64,000 nucleotides of DNA from Superficieibacter electus (GCF_002915575.1 NZ_PQGD01000014.1:1-64000), one strand, 5' to 3'; numbered from the stretch's first letter, positions 12,994-22,492 are shown. The notes: generated from the letters alone by a model not told the origin. Translations and numbers: made by a program.

Positions 12994-13434
12994 ATGCGTT
13001 TAAAAAAGGGAATTTATATTTTTTGGGGGATCATGGATGTGCTGGCGCTGGCGATTTATGTGGTGCTGGCAATCCATATGGGCAGGATCCCGTTTTATAC
13101 CGATATTGTCCATTTTCAGGATTCAGCGATCCACTACAGTGACGGCGGCGGGCTGATCATCTGGATGCTGGCGCTATTTGCCGCTGGTTTTCTTCTGCGG
13201 CTATCGCTGTTTTACTCGGCATGGTCGTTTATCGGCAAAAAAGAAATCAACACATTGTTTTTTATCCTTCAGGAAGCAGGGCGAGTGATTACCTTCACGG
13301 GTTCTCTGCCTCTCCTGACGCTGTTAGCCTATGACGCTGGCATCGTGAGCGTTGCCGTGACCTTGTCCCTTTTCATCGTCTCTGAAATACTGAAAATCGG
13401 TTCTATTATCTGGTGTAAAACGCGGCCATTCTGA
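12994..13434 (+). CDS. unrecognised four-helix membrane protein
   Basis: A protein of 146 residues that I do not recognise. It begins with a basic MRLKKG and has four hydrophobic segments (about residues 7-28, 53-75, 92-113 and 116-136), so it is probably an inner-membrane protein with both ends in the cytoplasm. A good AAGGAAG ribosome site precedes the ATG, and it lies 37 bases after metH on the same strand, so it may be co-transcribed with it. There is no motif from which to infer a function. E. coli K-12 has no gene here as far as I know. Confidence 0.75.
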   Translation: MRLKKGIYIFWGIMDVLALAIYVVLAIHMGRIPFYTDIVHFQDSAIHYSDGGGLIIWMLALFAAGFLLRLSLFYSAWSFIGKKEINTLFFILQEAGRVITFTGSLPLLTLLAYDAGIVSVAVTLSLFIVSEILKIGSIIWCKTRPF

Positions 13435-13517
13435 CATAGCGTCTTACAACTCAACTAACGCTCTTTGAGCCTGTTGTCTCTTTATTACAATTAACCTCTT
13501 ATACTGTAATAAACGTC

Positions 13518-13536
13518 AGGCCGCCCTGTGCGGCCT
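13518..13536 (+). terminator. hairpin between membrane protein gene and yjbB
   Basis: AGGCCGC / GCGGCCT with a five-base loop, 83 bases after the membrane protein stop. It could end the upstream transcript, or be a decayed REP unit, since GCCTCATCCGGC follows. There is no T run directly behind it. Confidence 0.4.
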
Positions 13537-13591
13537 CATCCGGCGTTTTTGTCCCAGGGAACCCAATAACAATTAAGGAGGCACACCTTCC

Positions 13592-15223
13592 GTGTTAACG
13601 CTGTTACACCTGCTTTCTGCTGTCGCCCTGCTGGTCTGGGGCACCCACATCGTGCGAACCGGTGTGATGCGCGTCTTTGGCGCGAGACTGCGAACCGTCC
13701 TCAGCCGCAGCGTTGAGAAAAAACCGCTCGCCTTCAGTGCGGGCATCGGCGTTACTGCGCTGGTGCAAAGCAGCAACGCCACCACCATGTTGGTTACCTC
13801 GTTTGTTGCCCAGGATCTGGTGGCACTCACCCCGGCGCTGGTGATTGTACTGGGTGCCGACGTGGGTACTGCGCTGATGGCGCGTATTCTGACCTTCGAT
13901 CTCTCCTGGCTGTCGCCCCTACTTATTTTCGTTGGCGTCATTTTCTTTCTCGGACGTAAACAGACCCGCGCCGGACAACTCGGGCGCGTGGCGATCGGCC
14001 TTGGCCTGATTTTGCAGGCACTGGAGCTTATCGTGCAGGCCGTGACGCCGATTACTCAGGCCAACGGCGTGCAGGTTATCTTTGCTTCGCTGACCGGCGA
14101 CATCATGCTGGATGCGCTGATTGGGGCGGTCTTCGCCATCATTAGCTACTCAAGCCTCGCGGCAGTACTGCTGACCGCGACGCTGACCACGGCGGGGATT
14201 ATCTCCTTCCCGGTCGCGCTGTGCCTGGTCATCGGCGCAAACCTCGGTTCCGGGCTGCTGGCGATGCTTAACAACAGCGCCGCCAATGCCGCCGCCCGCC
14301 GGGTAGCGCTCGGCAGCTTATTATTCAAGCTGGTGGGCAGCCTGATCATCCTGCCTTTCGTGCATGTCCTGGCCAATGCAATGGACAGCCTGCCATTACC
14401 GGAAGCCGAAATGGTGATTTACTTCCACGTTTTCTACAACCTGATCCGCTGTCTGGCGATGGTACCCTTTGCGGGTGTGATGGCGCGTTTTTGCGAACGA
14501 GTGATACGTGATGAGCCAGAACTGGATGCGCGCCTGAAGCCGAAACATCTGGATACCAGCGCGCTGGACACGCCGACCCTTGCGCTTGCCAACGCCGCGC
14601 GGGAAACCCTGCGTATGGGCGACGCGATGGAGCAGATGCTGGAAAGCCTGAAAAAGGTGATGCACGGCGAACCGCGCCAGGAAAAAGAGCTGCGCAAGCT
14701 CGCCGACGATATCAACGTGCTGTATACCGCCATTAAACTCTACCTGGCACGGATGCCGAAGGATGAACTGGCGGAAGAAGAGTCGCGCCGCTGGGCAGAG
14801 ATTATTGAGATGTCACTCAATCTTGAACAGGCGTCAGATATTATCGAACGTATGGGCAGTGAAATTGCTGATAAATCGCTGGCGGCCCGCCGTGCGTTTT
14901 CACTGGAAGGGCTTAAAGAGCTGGATGCGCTTTACGAGCGGCTGCTGGGCAACCTGCAACTGGCGATGACGGTCTTCTTTTCCGGGGACGTCACCAGCGC
15001 CCGTCGTCTGCGGCGCAGCAAGCACCGTTTTCGCATCCTCAACCGTCGTTACTCGCACGCGCACGTTGACCGCCTGCATCAGCAGAACGTACAGAGCATT
15101 GAAACCAGTTCGCTACACCTGGGGTTGCTGGGCGATATGAAGCGCCTGAACTCACTGTTTTGTTCAGTGGCATACAGCGTGCTGGAACAGCCGGACGAAG
15201 ATGACGAGCGGGATGAGTATTGA
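13592..15223 (+). CDS. yjbB: Na/Pi cotransporter family protein YjbB
   Basis: A 543-residue inner-membrane phosphate transporter, the same length as E. coli YjbB, where it has been linked to phosphate export. The N-terminal 300 residues hold two Na/Pi-cotransporter repeats with the QSSNATT signature (near residue 58) and SYSSLAAVLL; the C-terminal 230 residues are soluble, helical and PhoU-like. It starts with GTG after AAGGAGGCAC. It stands alone and a REP element follows. Confidence 0.94.
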   Translation: MLTLLHLLSAVALLVWGTHIVRTGVMRVFGARLRTVLSRSVEKKPLAFSAGIGVTALVQSSNATTMLVTSFVAQDLVALTPALVIVLGADVGTALMARILTFDLSWLSPLLIFVGVIFFLGRKQTRAGQLGRVAIGLGLILQALELIVQAVTPITQANGVQVIFASLTGDIMLDALIGAVFAIISYSSLAAVLLTATLTTAGIISFPVALCLVIGANLGSGLLAMLNNSAANAAARRVALGSLLFKLVGSLIILPFVHVLANAMDSLPLPEAEMVIYFHVFYNLIRCLAMVPFAGVMARFCERVIRDEPELDARLKPKHLDTSALDTPTLALANAARETLRMGDAMEQMLESLKKVMHGEPRQEKELRKLADDINVLYTAIKLYLARMPKDELAEEESRRWAEIIEMSLNLEQASDIIERMGSEIADKSLAARRAFSLEGLKELDALYERLLGNLQLAMTVFFSGDVTSARRLRRSKHRFRILNRRYSHAHVDRLHQQNVQSIETSSLHLGLLGDMKRLNSLFCSVAYSVLEQPDEDDERDEY

Positions 15224-15275
15224 TAACGGTCTTATGTGGCATGTACCAACCTGCTCACGCCAGAGCACGCGCCGC

Positions 15276-15305
15276 GTAGGCCGGATAAGCGCAGCGCCAT
15301 CCGGC
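15276..15305 (-). repeat. REP element
   Basis: Read on the minus strand, this is GCCGGATGGCGCTGCGCTTA followed by TCCGGCCTAC, an almost perfect REP (Y type) palindromic unit. It lies between the 3' ends of yjbB and pepE, the usual place for such elements. Confidence 0.85.
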
Positions 15306-15321
15306 ATTAGAGCACCAGTTG

Positions 15322-16011
15322 TCAAAAACGGTAGCCTGCCTCAAGGGCAACCGCGTCCTCTCCGGCCCTGAACACATAAGTCGTGTTCGGGCCGCCGAGG
15401 ACCGCCTGATCCTCGCTCACCTTAATCCAGTTGCCTTCTGGTAGCCCAATCACCGTCAGCTCCGGCGCAACCACCAGCAGCTCGCGTATCCGCTGCTCAC
15501 GAGTTTCGCCTTTGTGACCTTCCGGCAACGCGTTGGTGAAATGCGGGTTAATCTGCAAGGGGAACAACCCCAGTGCATCAAAGCCCTGTGGATCGACAAT
15601 CGGCATATCGTTAGTCGTACGGATGGACGGGCAGGCCAAATTGGCCCCTGCACTCCAGCCGATATACAGCGCTCCGCGCTTAACCGCCTCAGCAACCGGC
15701 TCTAGCAGGCCGCGCGTCCGGCACTCCCTCAGCAACTGAAATGTATTACCTCCACCGACAATCACCAGCTCCGCGTTCTGAATCGCCATTACCGGATCGG
15801 CAGCACAGTGAATCCCCGTTACTGAAACGCCGAGCGGCGTAAAGAGTGCCGCCGTTTTCGCCGTGTAATCGTCCCAGCTCTGCGTAACGCCCGCAAACGG
15901 GATAAATACGGCGCTGCGGCGTCCCTTTAACTGGTCGACAATCAGCGGCAGCGCATGCTCCATCCAGCCTTTACCTGGCAGCGTTGAATTACTCAGTAAT
16001 AACAATTCCAT
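15322..16011 (-). CDS. pepE: alpha-aspartyl dipeptidase (peptidase E)
   Basis: Hydrolyses dipeptides with N-terminal aspartate. The length of 229 residues matches the Salmonella and E. coli enzymes, peptidase family S51. The nucleophile Ser120 lies in [10 protein letters not shown]; the other triad residues known for Salmonella PepE (Asp135, His157) fall in DPQGFDALG and NPHF. A cytoplasmic enzyme with no signal peptide. It converges on yjbB with a REP element between them. Confidence 0.96.
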   Translation of the reverse strand: MELLLLSNSTLPGKGWMEHALPLIVDQLKGRRSAVFIPFAGVTQSWDDYTAKTAALFTPLGVSVTGIHCAADPVMAIQNAELVIVGGGNTFQLLRECRTRGLLEPVAEAVKRGALYIGWSAGANLACPSIRTTNDMPIVDPQGFDALGLFPLQINPHFTNALPEGHKGETREQRIRELLVVAPELTVIGLPEGNWIKVSEDQAVLGGPNTTYVFRAGEDAVALEAGYRF

Positions 16012-16368
16012 TTTTTCTCCCTGTGGTCAGAAAAATACAACACGCAGCAAGGCTAACATGGCTGGCGTAATGGCATGATGAGGTAAGTCACGGTGTGGGA
16101 AGACGCTATTCTATAGCGGGCAAACTATGGATGTACTCACTTTTTATTCATCGCCTGGCCATAATCCGGACACGCGAGCTGAGCCTGATGCGCCACTATA
16201 AACTCCCTGACCCCTGCCGAGCGGCAGGTAAAGGCCGTAAACGCTTAGACATCATCTCCTCTCTCAGTAGCTCGCTTACTGATGGCGGGACCAGTCTCTG
16301 CCAATATATCCTTTCTAAAAATAGATGATTAATTAGAACATCCCGCCATAAACGGGATGCCAAAATCA
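16012..16368. other. gene-poor stretch between pepE and the porin gene
   Basis: About 350 bases without a convincing gene. It should hold the pepE promoter. CCTGCCGAGCGGCAGG near 16214 is a small palindrome of unknown use. A 77-codon open frame in this stretch has no ribosome site or recognisable product and I do not call it. Confidence 0.5.
16339..16359 (-). terminator. likely terminator of the porin operon
   Basis: CATCCCG and CGGGATG pair across a seven-base loop just after the porin stop. On the minus strand the stem is followed by TTCTAATTAATC, an AT-rich but not pure T tract, so strength is uncertain. Confidence 0.5.
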
Positions 16369-17064
16369 TTAAAAATAATACCGGATTCCCGTCCTAAAAC
16401 GGTATTGCTCGCGATCATATTGATTCCAGCGATCAAGCCAGGAGACTTCAAAATACGGCTTCCATTGAGGTGTTAATGTATAAGTAATTTTATTGTTTAG
16501 TTCCCAGTTATGGTCTTTACCATTCTTGCTGTGAAAATCATTTACATGGATGAAATAATCGGGTTCAAAAGTATAAGCCCATTTGTCGTTAAGTTTGAGA
16601 TTCCAGTACATAACAAACTGATGAGTGCTGTCTTTATTTTCATCGCCATTAAGGTCAACGCTATCATAGTTCTTATTGTTATATCGATATCTAAACGTAA
16701 CATTAAAATCTGGAGTGAATTTATAGTTAAAATCTACATACGGTGATACGGTTGAACCGTCCGTGTTGTCAGTAAGAATCAGTGCAGGTAAAATTGTAAA
16801 CTCAGTTGTTGGTTTAAAAAGCGGGTACCATCCTTCAAGTTCATTATAACTATGCTTAAACTGATCCAGTTTGCCTGTATTGTAGGCATTAGTCAGCATG
16901 ATGCCTGCACCCTGCTCAAAATTATATCCTCCTCGTAGCACAAACTCATGCTCTTCTGAAGCGGTGTTATAGGCTTCACGGCCTTCAATCCATGCGCCGG
17001 CCGCGAGCGATGAAAGGGGATAGGCAGTACTTATAATAATAAGGAGAGGTAACTTTACTTTCAT
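16369..17064 (-). CDS. KdgM/NanC-family outer-membrane porin
   Basis: A 231-residue protein with a signal peptide cut after about residue 21 (AYPLSSLA). The rest alternates as expected for a 12-stranded barrel and ends RFRTGIRYYF, with the C-terminal Phe required for outer-membrane assembly. KdgM and NanC porins pass acidic oligosaccharides (oligogalacturonate, sialate). Many Arg and Lys are present, in keeping with an anionic substrate. It is the last gene of a three-gene operon, 114 bases after the permease. The exact sugar cannot be read from the sequence. Confidence 0.85.
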   Translation of the reverse strand: MKVKLPLLIIISTAYPLSSLAAGAWIEGREAYNTASEEHEFVLRGGYNFEQGAGIMLTNAYNTGKLDQFKHSYNELEGWYPLFKPTTEFTILPALILTDNTDGSTVSPYVDFNYKFTPDFNVTFRYRYNNKNYDSVDLNGDENKDSTHQFVMYWNLKLNDKWAYTFEPDYFIHVNDFHSKNGKDHNWELNNKITYTLTPQWKPYFEVSWLDRWNQYDREQYRFRTGIRYYF

Positions 17065-17178
17065 TTTATTTTCCTGAAAATTGGGAAATGGTTGTTATAA
17101 TGCCAGTCCAAATAAATGGCGTTAATATTAATTAATATGTAGAGGGTCTTATTTTACTACGTTTGCATGGGCTATTAC

Positions 17179-18417
17179 TTAGCCTGGTAATTCCTGTAAA
17201 GATATCGCTTTTTGTTTGCCTAAAAATTTAATTCCGATAAGTGTTATCAGCCACGCTATGCACCCCATAACCATATATGTATATGCAAATCCATATTTGT
17301 CATAAAAATATCCGGCCAATGGGTTAATCGCAGTAATGCCGAGATAATTAAAGCATCCGAGCACCATATATATGGTTCCGGTCAGGCGTTTGTCGAAGTG
17401 TTCCGCAAGGAATTTAAAAATAGAAACCAACAAAAGTGCCATCTCCAGGCCATAAAGCGGTTTAATAACAATAATCATCCATGGATGTGTAGCGAGTGCA
17501 GACAGCACCAGGCGAAGCCCAATAAAGAATCCAGCCAGCAGAAGACCATTCCTTGCCCCAATGCGGTTAATTAAAAAGGGAATAGAGAACATGAGAATAA
17601 ATTCACACGCGGACTGAACAAATCCCATGTATCCCAGCACGGCATTACCTGTCCGGTGATCGGCAAAGAAAGTAACAAAATAACGTGGGAATTGTTGTTC
17701 TGCACTTTGCATCATCCAGATGATGCCTCCGTAAAAGAGCATCAGAACCCAGAAACTGGCATGCTGGAACAGTACCCGGACGTCTTTACGATTTACTGGA
17801 TCTTTTCTTGATTCATTAACCGCCTGCCAGTCAATCTCATCGCCTTGTGTTTTGAGGGTAAGGAGGATGAGTAACACCGCAACGGCACCACATGACGTTA
17901 TCATGAAGTTAAAATGAGGATTGATGTTAAATAACTGTCCGGCAAAGATAGACGCTATTGCCCAGCCAAGAGATCCCCACATTCTGACGCGGCCGAATTC
18001 AAATCCGAATGCCCGACTGTATCGATCTGCATAGGTTTCAAAAACCAGCACACCCGCGAGGTAAGCAGTTCCCAGATATAAACCTCCCAGGATCATCCCT
18101 ATAACCATACTGGTCATCAGAAAATACTGATATACATAAATAAAAAATGGTGCGGCGAAGACAGAAGCAATTGCCACACAAGTGAGCAACGATTTTTTCA
18201 GCCCTAGCTTGTCCATGATGAAGCCAAACACAGGTTTTATGGCAAGTGCAAACAATGCATTTACAGACAAAGTGTACCCTATCTGGGTACTGGTAAATCC
18301 AACATTATCTCCCAGCCATATCGCCAGAAAGGACCACGTCGCAGACCATGAAAAATAAAAAAGAAACAAACATAAGCTTATGCGGATATAAGCGTTTTTA
18401 GATGCTGAAAGATTCAT
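17179..18417 (-). CDS. LacY-type oligosaccharide:H+ symporter (MFS)
   Basis: A 412-residue permease with 12 membrane segments. FGFEFGRVRMWGSLGWA matches the LacY segment FEFGRARMFGCVGWA that carries Arg144, and an acidic residue equivalent to Glu126 lies just before it. In helix X, LYGLE aligns with LacY LHMFE: Glu325 is kept, His322 is replaced by Tyr. It should import a disaccharide or similar with protons. Its ATG is one base after the stop of the enzyme gene upstream and has an AAGGAG site inside that gene, so the two are coupled. Confidence 0.9.
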   Translation of the reverse strand: MNLSASKNAYIRISLCLFLFYFSWSATWSFLAIWLGDNVGFTSTQIGYTLSVNALFALAIKPVFGFIMDKLGLKKSLLTCVAIASVFAAPFFIYVYQYFLMTSMVIGMILGGLYLGTAYLAGVLVFETYADRYSRAFGFEFGRVRMWGSLGWAIASIFAGQLFNINPHFNFMITSCGAVAVLLILLTLKTQGDEIDWQAVNESRKDPVNRKDVRVLFQHASFWVLMLFYGGIIWMMQSAEQQFPRYFVTFFADHRTGNAVLGYMGFVQSACEFILMFSIPFLINRIGARNGLLLAGFFIGLRLVLSALATHPWMIIVIKPLYGLEMALLLVSIFKFLAEHFDKRLTGTIYMVLGCFNYLGITAINPLAGYFYDKYGFAYTYMVMGCIAWLITLIGIKFLGKQKAISLQELPG

Positions 18418-18418
18418 T

Positions 18419-19720
18419 TCAATCTCCTTCCTTTCCCGATGAAAGCCCGGAACATACCAGCGTCAACATACTGGGACGTATAGTTTTTCCTGATGAGATA
18501 TCTCTCTGTATAGGTAATGCCTCCCAGCGCAGGAAATATTTTGGTGAAGATGTATAAAGTTCAGGAATGATCTGCACTTTCGCCTCAGGATCAAGTTCTT
18601 CACAAGGTATATAAAAATCTTCCGGAAGAGGCGAAACAGAACAGGCATCCGTCCTGATCACTTTTAATGTTTCTTGATTCAATAGCCAGGTTCCGCTTTT
18701 ACCGGAAGATAATTTAAAATCAACGCAGATATCCGTATCTTTTAAATAAGGTGCAGAAATGATGACATCTGGAGGAATTGAACCCATCCCGCTGAAGTCC
18801 CAGCGAAACTTCCAGTTGCTAATTTGATTTATCCGCCATTTATTTCCTTCTGGTCTGGCAATCCATGCCTGAGAAAAACCGTTATTATCATAACGGTGCC
18901 AGGTAATCAGCGGACGGCATTTGGCATCAAAACCGATATTCTGACTCATATTAATCAGCCCGCGTTTAACAGGACTCGCATCAACAATATCGCCCTTTTG
19001 CAGAGTGATGGGCACAGGTAAACGATACCCGTCGTGCGAGTACCATTTAAGCAGGTCCGGACTACGTGCATAGGAGAGGTCGTGGCAAGTCTCGCAATGC
19101 GGAGTATCTCGCCACATCCAGATCATATGCCACTGATTATCCGGGCCAGCTACCGGCAAACGGGCGTATGCATTTCTGAGTCCTTCACCACTGAGCAATG
19201 GGTTTTCCTGTAGTCTGATCCATTTACTGTCTGCTTCGTTCCAGTAGTTATAAATATCATCACCATTTCCACTTTCACCATCACGGTAACGGAAAAAAAA
19301 TTCTCCGTTGTTGCCATAGAAAAATAGTGGATATGTAACACTATCTTCTCTTTCGCCCGTCATCGTTTTGGGTATAAGGGAATGAATATCGTAAGGTTTC
19401 GTTGAGTGGAACCAGACCATTTTATCTTTATGCATATTACCTGAAAGATGAATGTGACCTTTATTATCCATTGCCAGGGTCAGATAATTGTGGCTGTCAT
19501 ATTCAGTCTGATGCATAAACCGTTGTTTTTCAGGTAACCATTCTCCTTGCGGATGACTGATTACCCAATCATCTTCCTCAAAAGTACGGCTTGCTACCGT
19601 TATATGATGATTCTCATCATAGTAAGCGACATAGAATTTATCTTTCACCAGAAGAGCATAATCTACAGTAAAATCAGAACAACATGATCCAATTTTAGAT
19701 ATCATTATTTCCTGATGCAT
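18419..19720 (-). CDS. BNR-4 beta-propeller enzyme, probable oligosaccharide lyase or glycosidase
   Basis: A 433-residue protein of the BNR_4 type (seven-bladed beta-propeller). The motif around SHNYLTLAMDNKGHIHL followed by SGNMH (His77, Asn78, His89, His91, His97) is the family's active-site strand. CAZy families with this fold cleave uronate-containing sugars: ulvan lyases PL24 and PL25, and GH145/PL42 acting on rhamnosyl-glucuronate. There is no signal peptide, so it works in the cytoplasm, presumably on the sugar brought in by the permease. It is the first gene of the operon, with an AGAGGAAG site. Family is inferred from motifs; substrate is unknown. Confidence 0.75.
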   Translation of the reverse strand: MHQEIMISKIGSCCSDFTVDYALLVKDKFYVAYYDENHHITVASRTFEEDDWVISHPQGEWLPEKQRFMHQTEYDSHNYLTLAMDNKGHIHLSGNMHKDKMVWFHSTKPYDIHSLIPKTMTGEREDSVTYPLFFYGNNGEFFFRYRDGESGNGDDIYNYWNEADSKWIRLQENPLLSGEGLRNAYARLPVAGPDNQWHMIWMWRDTPHCETCHDLSYARSPDLLKWYSHDGYRLPVPITLQKGDIVDASPVKRGLINMSQNIGFDAKCRPLITWHRYDNNGFSQAWIARPEGNKWRINQISNWKFRWDFSGMGSIPPDVIISAPYLKDTDICVDFKLSSGKSGTWLLNQETLKVIRTDACSVSPLPEDFYIPCEELDPEAKVQIIPELYTSSPKYFLRWEALPIQRDISSGKTIRPSMLTLVCSGLSSGKEGD

Positions 19721-20074
19721 TTCAATCTTCCTCTTGCCAAATTCTCTTTGCTGATATTATGTATTTTACTGAAAGCATGAAAATATTAACGGCTTTTCGC
19801 CGGAGACATAAGCCGTTTAATGAAATGATAATAAAAACATAGATGCTGACAAAATGTTATCCACATCACAAAGAAACCTTGTTTTGATATATTATTCAGG
19901 GAAATTTAAACTGATTGCACACTAAAAACCAACGCTAACGTTAAATTTAATTTTATTGTCTTTGACCAGTTGCCAGCTCCAGCAAAATGTAGGAAATTAA
20001 GCACATTGTACTGAAAAAACATTGGGATTTTGCCAGGGGTAATAAAATCATGGCAGTAATACAAAGAATAAATC
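19721..20074. promoter_or_regulatory. upstream region of the oligosaccharide operon
   Basis: About 350 AT-rich bases with no gene. It must hold the promoter of the minus-strand operon. AACGCTAACGTT near 19931 is a 12-base imperfect palindrome (10 of 12) that could be an operator. No regulator gene lies next to the operon. Confidence 0.4.
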
Positions 20075-20509
20075 GTGGTATATGAAGCTGCCCGAATCGA
20101 CTACGCGCTCTGCTATCCTGACCATATTCAGCCCACGACGGAACAAAACCTGGCGGGTCTCTGGCACACGCTCAATTTTCTCAGCGCAAGGCTGATAACC
20201 CTGGCCAGTGAAAACCTTGAACCTGTCTCTGATGAGCGCGAACTTCAGAAATGGACAAGGGAAAACGAAAAATCGATCGAGATGCTTAATCAGTGGGTGG
20301 ATCGTTCAGTGACTTTCAGAGACCGTTTTGTTGAGCGAAATCTGGACACGCTTAAGGCGTTCGCTACTTTCTCCTTTAATCCAAAGCACCACAAACCGCA
20401 TTTATCTAACGGAACCCGCACGCGACGGTTTTTCCTCCCCATCAGGTGCGGTATATTTCGCTTTTACAGGAGAATTTATGCTGCCCGACTCATCTATCCG
20501 ATTAAATAA
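20075..20509 (+). pseudogene. hypothetical ORF fragment before rluF
   Basis: An open frame beginning at GTG whose first 105 or so residues look like real protein (acidic, helical, with LWHTLNFLSARLITLA and ELQKWTRENEKSIEMLNQWVD). The last 40 residues are basic and low in sense, and run 32 bases into rluF, which suggests that the original 3' end was lost or shifted. No good ribosome site is visible and a stop codon lies directly before the GTG. I do not recognise the family. A decayed gene is the most likely reading. Confidence 0.4.
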
Positions 20510-21353
20510 ATACATCAGTGAAAGCGGCATCTGCTCGCGTCGCGAGGCGGATCGCTTCATTGAACAAGGGAATGTCTTTATCAACGGCAAGCGCGCCACC
20601 ATTGGCGATCAGGTGAGTCCTGGCGACGTGGTCAAGGTCAACGGCCAGTTGATTGAACCGCGCGAAGCGGAAGATCTGGTGTTTATCGCCCTGAACAAAC
20701 CGGTGGGCATCGTCAGTACAACTGAAGACAGCGAGCGCGACAACATCGTCGATTTCGTCAACCACAGCAAGCGCGTGTTCCCGATTGGCCGTCTGGATAA
20801 AGACTCCCAGGGGCTGATTTTTCTTACCAACCACGGCGATCTGGTAAATAAGATTCTGCGTGCCGGTAATGATCATGAAAAAGAGTATCTGGTGACGGTT
20901 GATAAGCCGGTCACGGACGATTTTATTCGTGGCATGGGCGCAGGCGTGCCGATCCTCGGGACGGTGACGAAGAAGTGCAAGGTTAAAAAAGAAGCGCCGT
21001 TTGTGTTTCGTATTACCCTGATCCAGGGGCTGAACCGCCAGATCCGCCGCATGTGTGAGCATTTTGGTTACGAAGTCACGAAGCTTGAGCGCACGCGCAT
21101 TATGAACGTCGGCCTGTCGGGATTGCCGCTGGGTGAGTGGCGCGATCTGACGGATGACGAGCTGATTACGCTGTTTAAGCTTATTGAGAACTCGTCTTCA
21201 GAAGCGAAACCGAAAGCGAAAGCAAAGCCAAAAACAGCGGGTATTAAGCGCCCGGTGGTGAAGATCGAAGCCTCCGCCGGGAAAGAGAAAGCGCGCCCGG
21301 CGTCAAACGGTAAGCGTTTTACCGCGCCGGGACGCAAGAAGAAGGGGCGTTAG
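20478..21353 (+). CDS. rluF: 23S rRNA pseudouridine(2604) synthase
   Basis: Converts U2604 of 23S rRNA to pseudouridine. The 291-residue product (E. coli RluF 290) has an N-terminal S4 RNA-binding domain ([20 protein letters not shown]) and a RsuA-type catalytic domain with the conserved aspartate in [10 protein letters not shown] and the motif GLNRQIRRM. The C-terminal 50 residues are Lys/Ala/Pro-rich. The ATG at 20478 has an AGGAG site and matches the E. coli start. Its stop overlaps the stop of convergent yjbD by three bases. Confidence 0.96.
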   Translation: MLPDSSIRLNKYISESGICSRREADRFIEQGNVFINGKRATIGDQVSPGDVVKVNGQLIEPREAEDLVFIALNKPVGIVSTTEDSERDNIVDFVNHSKRVFPIGRLDKDSQGLIFLTNHGDLVNKILRAGNDHEKEYLVTVDKPVTDDFIRGMGAGVPILGTVTKKCKVKKEAPFVFRITLIQGLNRQIRRMCEHFGYEVTKLERTRIMNVGLSGLPLGEWRDLTDDELITLFKLIENSSSEAKPKAKAKPKTAGIKRPVVKIEASAGKEKARPASNGKRFTAPGRKKKGR

Positions 21354-21622
21354 CGCCTGCCGCGCGTCGGCGTACTGGCTGACCAGGAGAACGACGCCTC
21401 GGTATCGGGTTTATAAGCCTGCTTTTTCTTTAACTGGCGGGCTTTTTTGGCGTCTGCTTCTCGCTGCACCATTAACTTATCAATGTACTCTTTCTTCACG
21501 CTGTTGGTCTCTGCGTTAGTCAGCAGACGACCGTGCGCAATACGGGCGCGGTCGAGCAGCGTTTTCAGTTCGCGCTGTTCACGCTCTGTCATCTCTTTTT
21601 GGGTAATACGCGGGAGTGCCAT
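21350..21622 (-). CDS. yjbD: YjbD, DUF3811 family protein
   Basis: A 90-residue basic, helical protein, nearly identical to E. coli YjbD (90 residues), beginning [19 protein letters not shown]. Its function is unknown. Gly-Glu and Lys-rich helices followed by a basic tail could suit RNA or ribosome contact, but that is speculation. The start at 21622 fits the E. coli protein; a longer frame upstream adds 16 residues without support. Convergent with rluF with overlapping stops. Confidence 0.9.
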   Translation of the reverse strand: MALPRITQKEMTEREQRELKTLLDRARIAHGRLLTNAETNSVKKEYIDKLMVQREADAKKARQLKKKQAYKPDTEASFSWSASTPTRGRR

Positions 21623-21684
21623 GTGGGTGCCCTCAGTCAACCGGATAACCCAGTGTACGGCAATACACAAAGGGCGGACAGTAT

Positions 21685-22443
21685 TTACTCCGCCATCCGC
21701 ACCTTCCCGGCGAAATCCTGCTGGCTATAACCAGTGGTTTTAAAGCCTTTATCGGTAATGATGTTATCGATCTCTTTCATAGTGGCGATGCACATCACGC
21801 CGTCCTGACCAAATTTAGTATGGTCAGCGAGGATCACTGATTTTTTACTCATGGTAATCATTGCTTTCGCCACGTAGGCTTCGTCAAAGCTTTTCACCAG
21901 CACGCCATGTTGAGGGGAAATACCGCCTGCGCCAATAAAACAAATATCGGCATGGATGGCGTTAATTTGCTGGCACACCGACACGCCGAGGTTGGCGCGA
22001 AAATGGTAATCATATTCGCCGCCCAATACATAAACACGGGCCTGAAGGTTATTTTCTTTAATTTTGTCGGCAATTAAGGCGGAGTTGGTAATAACGGAAA
22101 AGGCGACAAGCGGTAAGTGCCCGGCAAGAATCAGATTGGTGGTGCAGGAATCAATAAACAGCGTGTCGCGCTCGCTAACCATACCGGCGGCGAATTTAGC
22201 AATCGCCATTTTCTCTTCGCGGTGGGCATCAATTCGCGCGCTGAAGGCGTCTTCCTGAACGACTTGCTTTTTGACTGCGCCGCCGTGAATTTTGGTGATT
22301 TGACCTTCGGTCTCCAGCAAAGAGAGATCGCGGCGAATGGTTTCTGACGTGACGTTTAACGTTTCCGATAATTTAACAACGGTGACTTCACCGAATTTGT
22401 TTACTTCATCAAGAATATGTTTTCTTCTTTTTATCGGGTTCAT
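21685..22443 (-). CDS. DeoR-family transcriptional regulator
   Basis: A 252-residue regulator: N-terminal helix-turn-helix (VVKLSETLNVTSETIRRDLSLLE, about residues 22-44, with the DeoR signature) and a C-terminal sugar-phosphate sensor domain with DTLFIDSCTTNL, VITNS and ADHTKFG. Such proteins usually repress their own sugar operon until a phosphorylated sugar binds. It is the last of four genes on this strand, 49 bases after the phosphatase, and presumably controls that operon. Confidence 0.93.
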   Translation of the reverse strand: MNPIKRRKHILDEVNKFGEVTVVKLSETLNVTSETIRRDLSLLETEGQITKIHGGAVKKQVVQEDAFSARIDAHREEKMAIAKFAAGMVSERDTLFIDSCTTNLILAGHLPLVAFSVITNSALIADKIKENNLQARVYVLGGEYDYHFRANLGVSVCQQINAIHADICFIGAGGISPQHGVLVKSFDEAYVAKAMITMSKKSVILADHTKFGQDGVMCIATMKEIDNIITDKGFKTTGYSQQDFAGKVRMAE

Positions 22444-22492
22444 TATGGTCCGCCAGCGTCATGCTTTGCCGCATGGTAACTGGATGCGCAGG

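Noticed and set aside
16095-16328. 77-codon open frame between pepE and the porin gene
   Set aside because: No ribosome site, no conserved feature and odd composition; treated as chance.
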